Assembly: GCA_040080215.1 (NCBI GenBank)
Contig: JBEBIT010000003.1
Span: forward strand, 55,892 to 119,891
Direction of reading: 5' to 3'
DNA: 64,000 nucleotides
From: CAIUGU01 sp040080215
GTDB lineage: Bacteria; Pseudomonadota; Gammaproteobacteria; Steroidobacterales; Steroidobacteraceae
Position 1 is the first letter of the stretch; every line of letters starts with the position of its first letter. Both the position numbers and the translations under genes were made by a program. The notes under the pieces are model-generated. The model ran no database searches. It was not told where the DNA came from and saw nothing but the letters and a program-made list of their open reading frames with translations. Below are positions 45,844 to 52,537 of the stretch, in pieces.

Positions 45844-46922
45844 TCAGAGACTGCCTTTGCGAGCTGCGCAGGCGACAAGCCGAGGCTGGCGATGACCTCG
45901 TCACCGAGCGATGCGCCGTTCGTCATCGCGTTCCATGCAGCAACGCCCATCTGCTCGCGGATGATTTTCACACCGACGTCATTGTCCGTTGCCGGACCCG
46001 TCACGACGCTGGGCTCGATGCCGAAGCGCTCGCGCAGCAGCTTGACGCCGCCCCATGCGGCAACCGGATCGTTCGCGGACAGCACGACGGAGGTCAGCGA
46101 GGCCTTGATGTCCGGCGAGGCCAGGATCGCTTCCACCCCGTACGCACCCAGGATGCCGTCGCCGAGCTCGAACACGATGACGTCGGGCTCGCCCTGTGCC
46201 ATTTCAGTGAGCAACGCACGCGTGATCGCCGGGCCGGTCTTTGCCGTCGTCGTGACCACGCCGAGATCGGTGAAGATCATGCTCCGGCTCGCGCCGGCGT
46301 CTTCCATGGCCAGGATGTCGCGACGCAGGGATACGCCCGTCGCCTTGAACGCATGAACGACCAGGCCGCGATGCCGCATGCGGCTCACGATTGCGCAGGC
46401 CGCTGCAGTCTTGCCGGCTTCCATGCAAGTACCCGCAAGCGCGACGACCGGGACCTTCTTCGTGTCGACCTGGACGTTGTAGTCGAGCGGACGATAGCCC
46501 ACCTTCGCGGGTATGCCGATGCGCTCACCGAGGTACGGGAATTGCAGTACGACGCCGAGCACGCGGCAGTCGAACGGCTTGCCCTTGTCCGGATTTGCCG
46601 AATCGACTATGCCGAGCACGCCGCCGATGTTCAGCACCTGGATGATGTCGCCTTCCTTGACGGAAGTCGGCAAGTGGCCGGAATAGCCGAACAGCGCCTG
46701 ACGATGGCCCAAGGCCCCGACGATGATGTCGCCCTTCGACACCTTGGCCATGCGGCCGCTGGTCAGCTCCAGCGTGTTGTAGGTCGACTTGCTCGTCAGG
46801 ATCTCGACGACGAGGACGACGCCTTCCTCGCACGGCATGTCCGTGGTGGCGATGCGCAGCTCGTGCCCCAGGTTCAGCGCCTGGGTGATCGAAGCGACCT
46901 TGTCAACAACGACGGTTTTCAT
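45840..46922 (-). CDS. uncharacterised P-loop protein of the arginine operon
   Basis: A 360-residue soluble protein not recognised as any classical arg enzyme. The N-terminal half (1-150) is beta-rich with Gly/Asp turns (KVSKGDIIVGALGHRQALFG, KEGDIIQVLNIGGVLGIVDS). The second half begins with a P-loop, VALAGTCMEAGKTAAACAI, whose spacing GTxxxxGKT matches dethiobiotin synthetase (GTDTxVGKT) and related CobB/DUF1611 folds. Later: IVFELGDGILGAYGVEAIL, SVVLSANDPVAAWGGVKLL and VVTGPATDNDVGVKII. It sits 6 bases after argG and overlaps argC by 4. No N-acylglutamate synthase is found in the operon, so it may act in that first step or in regulation. This is inference. Confidence 0.75.
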   Translation of the reverse strand: MKTVVVDKVASITQALNLGHELRIATTDMPCEEGVVLVVEILTSKSTYNTLELTSGRMAKVSKGDIIVGALGHRQALFGYSGHLPTSVKEGDIIQVLNIGGVLGIVDSANPDKGKPFDCRVLGVVLQFPYLGERIGIPAKVGYRPLDYNVQVDTKKVPVVALAGTCMEAGKTAAACAIVSRMRHRGLVVHAFKATGVSLRRDILAMEDAGASRSMIFTDLGVVTTTAKTGPAITRALLTEMAQGEPDVIVFELGDGILGAYGVEAILASPDIKASLTSVVLSANDPVAAWGGVKLLRERFGIEPSVVTGPATDNDVGVKIIREQMGVAAWNAMTNGASLGDEVIASLGLSPAQLAKAVSE

Positions 46923-46928
46923 TGCTCT

Positions 46929-48152
46929 TTACTTCCCACGGCCGGCGCGCGCCCAGAACATTCCGGGCAGGCCGACCATCTTCGAAAAACCCAGTGCATC
47001 GGCGGCGGTCCATTCACCGGCCGCTTCACCGTAAACGCCCTTGGAGGCGGCCATGATCGAGTAAGGCGAAGTGACGCCTTCGATGAAAGCGACCCCGGGG
47101 CGGTACAGCACTTTCACTTCGCCGGTGACACGTGCCTGCGATGACAGCAGCAGCGCTTCGATGTCGCGACAAACCGGGTCGAGATGCTGGCCTTCATGGA
47201 CCAGATCGCCGTAGGTCGACGACACGAGCTCCTTGACGCGCACCTGACGACCCGTCAGTACGAGCTTCTCGAGCTCACGATGCGCATTCAGCAGCACTTC
47301 CGCAGCGGGTGCTTCGAAGGCGACGCGGCCTTTGGTGCCGATGATGGTGTCGCCCAGGTGGATGCCGCGACCGATGCCGAAACGGGCACCGATGGATTCC
47401 ACCTTCTCGATGAGCGCGACGGGCGACAGTGACTCGCCGTCGAGGCTCGAGGGCACGCCCTGCGTGAAACCGATCGTGTGGCGCTCGGCGGGCTTCGGAT
47501 TCGAGAATGCATCGCGCGACAACACCCACGCTTCATCCGGGATGCTGCCATCCGAAGTCAGGGTCTCCTTGCCGCCGATCGTGACGCCCCACAGGCCGCG
47601 ATTGATCGAGTACGCTGCGCCGTGCGGCGGGATCGTGAGCTTGCGGTCCTCGAGGTACTTGAGTTGCTCGGGGCGCTTGAACGCCTTGTCCCGCACGGGT
47701 GCCAGGATCGTGAGCTCCGGTGCCAGCGTGCGCAGTGCCACCTCGAAACGGACCTGATCATTGCCGGCTGCGGTGCAGCCATGCGCGACGATCTTCGTGC
47801 CGAGCTTGCGGGCCCACTCTGCAATCGTCTGGGCCTGCATGACGCGTTCAGCGCCTACACACAGCGGATACAACTGGCCGCGGCGGATGTTGCCCATCAC
47901 CAGGAATTTGAGCACCTGGTCGAAATAGCCGTCGCATGCTGACACGAGGATGTGGTCCTGCGCGCCGAGCTCGCGGGCACGACGATCGAGCACCTTGGCG
48001 GCATCGGCGTTGATGCCACCCGTGTCCACGGTGACGGTGATGACCGGGCGGCCATAAGTCTCCTTCAGCCACGGCACGCAGAAGGACGTGTCGAGGCCAC
48101 CGGAAAACGCCAGCAGGATGGGCTCTGCGCCCGCAGGAATCGTGTCGCTCAT
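46929..48152 (-). CDS. argG: argininosuccinate synthase
   Basis: A 407-residue enzyme that condenses citrulline and aspartate with ATP. It has the N-type PP-loop AFSGGLDTSFCVPWLKE and an aspartate/citrulline-binding region (AHGCTAAGNDQVRFEVAL; IPPHGAAYSINRGLWGVTIGG). The family variant, with TVDTGGINADAAKVL near the N-terminus, resembles those from acetyl/succinylornithine-pathway bacteria. It follows argR by 9 bases and is the first enzyme gene of the operon. Confidence 0.95.
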   Translation of the reverse strand: MSDTIPAGAEPILLAFSGGLDTSFCVPWLKETYGRPVITVTVDTGGINADAAKVLDRRARELGAQDHILVSACDGYFDQVLKFLVMGNIRRGQLYPLCVGAERVMQAQTIAEWARKLGTKIVAHGCTAAGNDQVRFEVALRTLAPELTILAPVRDKAFKRPEQLKYLEDRKLTIPPHGAAYSINRGLWGVTIGGKETLTSDGSIPDEAWVLSRDAFSNPKPAERHTIGFTQGVPSSLDGESLSPVALIEKVESIGARFGIGRGIHLGDTIIGTKGRVAFEAPAAEVLLNAHRELEKLVLTGRQVRVKELVSSTYGDLVHEGQHLDPVCRDIEALLLSSQARVTGEVKVLYRPGVAFIEGVTSPYSIMAASKGVYGEAAGEWTAADALGFSKMVGLPGMFWARAGRGK

Positions 48153-48161
48153 AGGGAATCT

Positions 48162-48617
48162 CTAGACGTTGAAGACGGCGCGAAGACGGTCGGCCAGCTT
48201 GCGCTGGTCACGGGCATCCTCGGTGGCGATGAAGATGGTGTCATCACCTGAAATGGTCCCGACCACTTCGGGCCAGGCGGCTTTGTCGATCGTGACCGTG
48301 ACGCTCTGGGCCGAGCCTGTCATGGTCCGCAGCACCGTCAGCGACGGTCCGGCGGTACGCATCTCGAGGACGAACCGGGAGACTGCAGCGAAAGGGTTCG
48401 CGGGTGCCATGTCCTCCTGCGCCGGGATGATGTAGCGATCGCCGGCCTTGGCGACGCCCAGTTCCCGCAGGTCCCTGCTCACGCTCGATTGAGTGGCGTC
48501 AAAGCCCTGCTTCTTGAGGACTTTCACCAGCTCTTCCTGTTTGTGCACGGGCGATTCCCGGAGGATCCGGAGAATGGCCGCACGGCGCGAAACGGGGTGG
48601 TGGACGTCGATGCTCAC
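48162..48617 (-). CDS. argR: arginine repressor ArgR
   Basis: 151 residues from the chosen GTG start. The N-terminal winged-helix DNA-binding domain has SVSRDLRELGVAKAGDRY. The C-terminal oligomerisation/arginine-binding domain has EVVGTISGDDTIFIATED. An ATG at 48632 would add 5 residues, but the promoter predicts a transcript start near 48638, which favours the GTG (AGGTA just upstream). Frames extending to 48788 would cross the promoter. It is first in the operon it probably represses. Confidence 0.92.
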   Translation of the reverse strand: MSIDVHHPVSRRAAILRILRESPVHKQEELVKVLKKQGFDATQSSVSRDLRELGVAKAGDRYIIPAQEDMAPANPFAAVSRFVLEMRTAGPSLTVLRTMTGSAQSVTVTIDKAAWPEVVGTISGDDTIFIATEDARDQRKLADRLRAVFNV

Positions 48618-48627
48618 TCGGGGTACC

Positions 48628-48662
48628 TGCATAAAGTTGCGCGGATTGTGCATAAATATGCA
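48628..48662 (-). promoter_or_regulatory. tandem ARG boxes (ArgR operator)
   Basis: Box 1 (48649-48662) is TGCATAAATATGCA on the plus strand, a perfect match to the ARG-box core TGMAT-WWWW-ATKCA. Box 2 (48628-48641) is TGCATAAAGTTGCG, with one good half-site. Their centres are 21 bp apart, the spacing of paired ARG boxes in E. coli. Confidence 0.82.
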
Positions 48663-48673
48663 GAGGCAGTCAA
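48645..48673 (-). promoter_or_regulatory. sigma-70-like promoter of the arginine operon
   Basis: On the minus strand, TTGACT (48673-48668), 17 bases, then CACAAT (48650-48645): 5/6 and 4/6 matches. ARG box 1 fills the spacer between the two hexamers, so bound ArgR would block polymerase directly. Confidence 0.65.
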
Positions 48674-48824
48674 GCCATGCCTGCCGGTCGGCCGCAGTTG
48701 GTTGTTGGCGACTGGTCAGGCAGCGGCGCCTGCCGTGAGCCGGGCTGGTTGCAGTATCCTCAAAGCCGTACTGGTCCCGAATCGCCATTCGCCGTTCTGA
48801 TTACACCCTGCCTATCCTTCCCTG

Positions 48825-49457
48825 ATGCCTACCCTCGACCTCGCTCGCAAGCTGCTGGCCTTGGCGCAGAGCGGCCTGCATTTCACCCGCGACCCCTACG
48901 ACAAGGAGCGCTACGAGGAGATCGCACGGATCGCCTCCGAGTTGCTCGCGGCTCAATCCGCTGCGCCCGATGTCACCCCGGGGGGCATTCTTGAGCTGTG
49001 GCGTAAGGACCGGGGCTATGTAACCCCAAAAATCGAAGTACGTGGTGCCATCTTCAGGGAAAGAGCGTCTAAATCCGAGGTTCTTCTTGTCCGGGAGACT
49101 ATCGACGGCAAATGGACGCTTCCCGGGGGGTGGGTGGACGTTAACGAGGGGCCCCGCCAGGCCATTGAAAAGGAGATCGTGCAGGAATCCGGGTACGTCG
49201 CCGAGGTCGTGAAGCTGGCGGCGGTCTACGACAAGCTGCGGCATGCCCATCCACCGTCGCTATTCCATACCTGGAAGCTGTTCTTCCTGTGCGAGATCCG
49301 GGGCGGGCAGCCGACGCTCAGCCTGGAAACCGACGGTATCGAGTTCTTCGCACTGGACTCGCTGCCTGAGCTCTCGATGCCCCGGACCACGCCTGCCCAG
49401 ATCGCGCGCATGCACGTCCACTACCTCAACCGGGACTTGCCGACTGACGTCGACTGA
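48825..49457 (+). CDS. NUDIX hydrolase with N-terminal accessory domain
   Basis: A 210-residue protein. A helical N-terminal domain (LARKLLALAQSGLHFTRDPYDKERYEEIARIASELLA) typical of one NUDIX subfamily precedes the NUDIX fold. The NUDIX box is GGWVDVNEGPRQAIEKEIVQESGY. It departs from the REUxEE consensus by Lys for Arg and Gln for the first Glu of the pair. It hydrolyses nucleoside-diphosphate-X compounds in relatives; the substrate is unknown. Its stop lies 9 bases before a MITE-like element. Confidence 0.88.
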   Translation: MPTLDLARKLLALAQSGLHFTRDPYDKERYEEIARIASELLAAQSAAPDVTPGGILELWRKDRGYVTPKIEVRGAIFRERASKSEVLLVRETIDGKWTLPGGWVDVNEGPRQAIEKEIVQESGYVAEVVKLAAVYDKLRHAHPPSLFHTWKLFFLCEIRGGQPTLSLETDGIEFFALDSLPELSMPRTTPAQIARMHVHYLNRDLPTDVD

Positions 49458-49466
49458 TCAGGCAGT

Positions 49467-49775
49467 TAGGGAACCTCTGATTGACCTATACGCGCTCGCG
49501 TTGCGTCTCCAATCCTCTGCTGCGAGGCATCGGGCCGCAGGCAATATCGGGCCATGTTCAATGAGGATGGTGACAAGGTCCGTAAGAGCAGCAGAGGATT
49601 AGAGGCGCAACCCATAAAATGTTGATCTAATTCATTGATCGGGACGGGATCCATTTCGCTCAGGGCAGTGTTGCTCCTCCCTTGAGTACATCGAGTACAC
49701 GGCGGTCGTCGCGCCTCGCCCTGAGCGAAATGGCTCGCCGTCGCGAGCGTGTATAGGTCAATCAGAGGTTCCCTA
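49467..49775. mobile_element. MITE-like element with 34-bp terminal inverted repeats
   Basis: Terminal repeats at 49467-49500 and 49742-49775 match at 33 of 34 positions and start TAGGGAACCTCTGATTGACC. If TA is the target duplication, the element is 49469-49773 (305 bp). Two further inverted-repeat pairs lie inside: 49500-49523 with 49588-49611 (22 of 24), and 49651-49666 with 49718-49733 (16 of 16). No transposase is encoded. The GGGAACCTCTG end and TA duplication recall IS5-family insertion sequences, so trans-mobilisation is inferred. It lies between two convergent genes and may also end transcription in both directions. Confidence 0.85.
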
Positions 49776-51012
49776 GGTGCTGGATCGCAAACACGGCCCA
49801 CGCCACGGCGGGCAGCAGCAACAGGCCCGGCAGGATCTGTAAGGCGAAAGGCCGATCACCGAGGGTGAAAGCCGCTACGCACTTGCTCACCGTATTGCTG
49901 GTCACCCCGACCAGCACCCCCATCGCCGCGAGGTGAACTGTATCCCCGCCACCGGCGACTGAGACGGCAGAGATCGCGGCGGCGTGGGCGTCCGCGAATC
50001 CGGCGAACCCGGATGCCAGCAGCAGGCCGCTTGTCCCGAACCACCGGGTCAGCAAAGTCGATCCGATGAGGGCGCAGCCCAGAACCGCCATGAACAGCAG
50101 GGCGGTCCTGGGATCGAAGGGACGCCCGAGCGCGGACTCGCTGTTCTGCGGTGCCCGGACGCTGCGGAGGGTGAACAGCGCGCCATACGCAACCGCCGTC
50201 AGCCCCGCCGCCACCAACGGCCAAAGCAGCATGCGCAGCGCCGGGAGGTTGGTAAGGCCGATGACGATGGCCAGTTGTAATACCGTTGCCACTGACGAAA
50301 GGGCAGCGCCTGCCACGGCACCTTGGCGCAACGTGGGGTGCAACTTGGCCCGTGCGCCCATCGCCCCGATCGTCGCGGTGCTGGAGACGAAGCCCGACAC
50401 GAGTCCCGCGATGGGCAGCCCCAGTCGAGTACCGAGCGAACGCAGCGCCACGTAGCCAAGGGCATTGATCGCCATCAGCAGGACGACCAGTACCCACAGC
50501 CGTCTCACATTGATAAGGTCCCACGGATCCACCGCCTTGTCAGGCAGCAACGGCATGATGACGAGTGCCGCGGCCGCGAGCAGGAGGCCATCGTGCACCT
50601 CGACATCGGTGAGAACGCGGTGGATGAACGTATGCAGGCGAGTGCGGGATGCGAGCACGATGGCGACGATCACCGCGACACCGGCCGCTAGCCCGGGTTG
50701 CCGCATTGCCCAGGCGCCGAGGAGGAAGGTGGTGAGTTGCGCAATCTCCGTCGTGATGCCGGGATCGTGGCTACGGGTGCGCTGGTAACCCACGACGACC
50801 AGCAAACCGACGATGATGCCGAGGATGCCGAGCGCTACCTCACCAATGGACAGCGCAATGGCGCCTGCGAGGGAGGTCAGCGCAAACGTGCGGACGCCGG
50901 CGATGGCGCGATTGGCGCCTTGCCCCTTGTTGCGCTCGCGCTCTGTACCAATCAGGAGGCCGATGCCGAGCGCGACGGCGAGTCCTACCAGGGTATCTTC
51001 GAGCGGCATCAT
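49762..51012 (-). CDS. MgtC/SapB and DUF4010 membrane protein
   Basis: A 416-residue polytopic inner-membrane protein. The N-terminal MgtC/SapB-like part (LVGLAVALGIGLLIGTERERNKGQG, GVRTFALTSLAGAIAL) is followed by a DUF4010 domain (GFVSSTATIGAMGARAK, ASGFAGFADAHAAAISAVS). About 12 hydrophobic segments are present. The transport role is not established. The last residues (LGNL) and the TGA stop are encoded by the terminal repeat of the MITE-like element, so the original C-terminus was altered by the insertion. Confidence 0.88.
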   Translation of the reverse strand: MMPLEDTLVGLAVALGIGLLIGTERERNKGQGANRAIAGVRTFALTSLAGAIALSIGEVALGILGIIVGLLVVVGYQRTRSHDPGITTEIAQLTTFLLGAWAMRQPGLAAGVAVIVAIVLASRTRLHTFIHRVLTDVEVHDGLLLAAAALVIMPLLPDKAVDPWDLINVRRLWVLVVLLMAINALGYVALRSLGTRLGLPIAGLVSGFVSSTATIGAMGARAKLHPTLRQGAVAGAALSSVATVLQLAIVIGLTNLPALRMLLWPLVAAGLTAVAYGALFTLRSVRAPQNSESALGRPFDPRTALLFMAVLGCALIGSTLLTRWFGTSGLLLASGFAGFADAHAAAISAVSVAGGGDTVHLAAMGVLVGVTSNTVSKCVAAFTLGDRPFALQILPGLLLLPAVAWAVFAIQHLGNL

Positions 51013-51029
51013 CCGCTCATCTTAGCGCG

Positions 51030-52037
51030 TTACGGTCCGCGGTCCTTGATCCAGACATCCTTCAGATGGCCGAGCGCAAGGGTGCGGATGTTCTGCACCG
51101 GGTTCTTCTCCCACGTGAAGCACGGCGGGTCCCGGCGCAACATCGGCCAATGTTCGGTACGGAGGATCTTTTCCAGGTACACGAGCGTGCCGCGAATGGC
51201 ATCCATGTAGGGATTGCGTCCGTTGAACAGCACCTCGAGATAGCGGTACGCGCCGGCGAACTCTCCGTCCAGGCGAGTGCGCATGACCTCCTCGAAGAAC
51301 TCGGGCGTGGTGCGCAGCAGGTCGAGTCCGGAGCTGTAGCGAACCTTGGTATTGCCTTGAGCGTCGGTGCCGAGCGCGATGCCCCCCAGCACGAACTCGG
51401 GGTAAAGCCGGTCGCGGCACTTCTCGAGATAGCAGCGATCCGACATCTGCGCGATGAGGTCGCCGGTGCCCACGAGATGGCCGAGCGTGCGGTCGCGCGG
51501 ATCGTCGAGGCGGATCTGGTCGAACTGCACTTCGTAACCCGTGAAGTGCACGATCTGCGTTGCAACAGGTACCCACTCCGCCATCCCCACGGTCGACAGG
51601 TAGCGTGCGAGGAACTGGGCGCTGCGGCTCACGTGGCTCGACGTGAACTCGGCGCCGTTGCGATGAGTGGTGTCGTCGGTCTGGCGGATATAGCCCGCGT
51701 CATGAAACAGCGCCGTGACGACGCCCAGAATGGCGCGCTCCGGCCCAAGCTTCTCGTCGGGGCCATGAGAGCGCTCGTACCCCGCCATCAGGCGAGCGCC
51801 GGCGAGGGTGCCGTCCAGCGAGTGCTGCAAGTCGTGATAGACGGTGTCGCAGCCGTAGTAGCCGGGAAACTGTCCGGTGAAGAGGCGCTCGAAATCGCGG
51901 AACGCCATCTCGAGCCGGTCGAACGAGAATCCAGGCCAGGTCTGCACGAACAGCTCCTGGACCGCGCGCATGACCGCCGTCGGGGAACTCACCTGCACCG
52001 TGTTCGTGACGTCGTAGTCACTGCGCCGGTACTGCAT
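51030..52037 (-). CDS. HD-domain phosphohydrolase-like protein
   Basis: 335 residues from MQYRRSDYDV; a frame 27 residues longer exists. The centre shows an HD-superfamily metal site: YHDLQHSLDGT, then ALFHDAGYIRQ, then a downstream His in TSSHVSRSAQFL and QIVHFTGYEV. The YHxxQH plus HD spacing recalls the catalytic core of eukaryotic-type cyclic-nucleotide phosphodiesterases. No regulatory domain or signal peptide is seen. The substrate is unknown. Confidence 0.75.
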   Translation of the reverse strand: MQYRRSDYDVTNTVQVSSPTAVMRAVQELFVQTWPGFSFDRLEMAFRDFERLFTGQFPGYYGCDTVYHDLQHSLDGTLAGARLMAGYERSHGPDEKLGPERAILGVVTALFHDAGYIRQTDDTTHRNGAEFTSSHVSRSAQFLARYLSTVGMAEWVPVATQIVHFTGYEVQFDQIRLDDPRDRTLGHLVGTGDLIAQMSDRCYLEKCRDRLYPEFVLGGIALGTDAQGNTKVRYSSGLDLLRTTPEFFEEVMRTRLDGEFAGAYRYLEVLFNGRNPYMDAIRGTLVYLEKILRTEHWPMLRRDPPCFTWEKNPVQNIRTLALGHLKDVWIKDRGP

Positions 52038-52537
52038 TACGTTTTTCGCCTGTCCCCGCCTGTTGAGTCGCTTGATTCTAGCCCGCTGGCCAGCATTGTC
52101 CATGCGTTCCCGAACCAATATCCGTCATTTGGGACGCGCGCCCTGACAAAGGCAAACCTGACCTTCGCCCCCGGATGCGTGGCCTTCCTCGCCCGTATCG
52201 ACTTTGGCACGGAAAAAATAGGCCTTTCCGCAATGCTTGATCGCTAAGCGCGGACGCGACCGGCACAAGGTCGGTGCATCGCCAACATGGTGCAGAAAAT
52301 TCAGCCAATTTGACAAAAGCCGCAATTCCCGCAAGCAGTCTACTGCGTCACGACGAGGCTCATGCCCGGTCCTTGCTTACCGTAGCGAGCAGTTGCGTGA
52401 AGGCCCCACCAGCAACACCGCTCCTCGCGAATCTGGTTCGCCTATCGATGCGATTGCCAGAAGCTATTTGATAGATGGGTAGCCCGGGGGGCACACTCAA
52501 TCTGCCAGATGATTCAAGACCGACGCAGGAGAGCGCC
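52038..52537. other. 500-base divergent intergenic region
   Basis: Between the divergent HD-domain gene and katG. No protein gene, no well-spaced OxyR-type tetranucleotide array and no convincing sigma-70 promoter was found. A TTGACA at about 52309 lacks a good partner hexamer. CTATTTGATAG at about 52464 is a short palindrome. Confidence 0.5.

Noticed and set aside
43621..46356. 911-codon open frame on the plus strand opposite argD, argC and gene X
   Set aside because: Antisense to three well-recognised enzymes; Arg/His-rich and without any motif.
52309..52340. TTGACA promoter upstream of katG
   Set aside because: No acceptable -10 hexamer at 16-18 bases, so it is not listed as a promoter.
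52441..52475. OxyR site upstream of katG
   Set aside because: CTAT/ATAG tetranucleotides occur but not with the 7-base spacing of OxyR sites.
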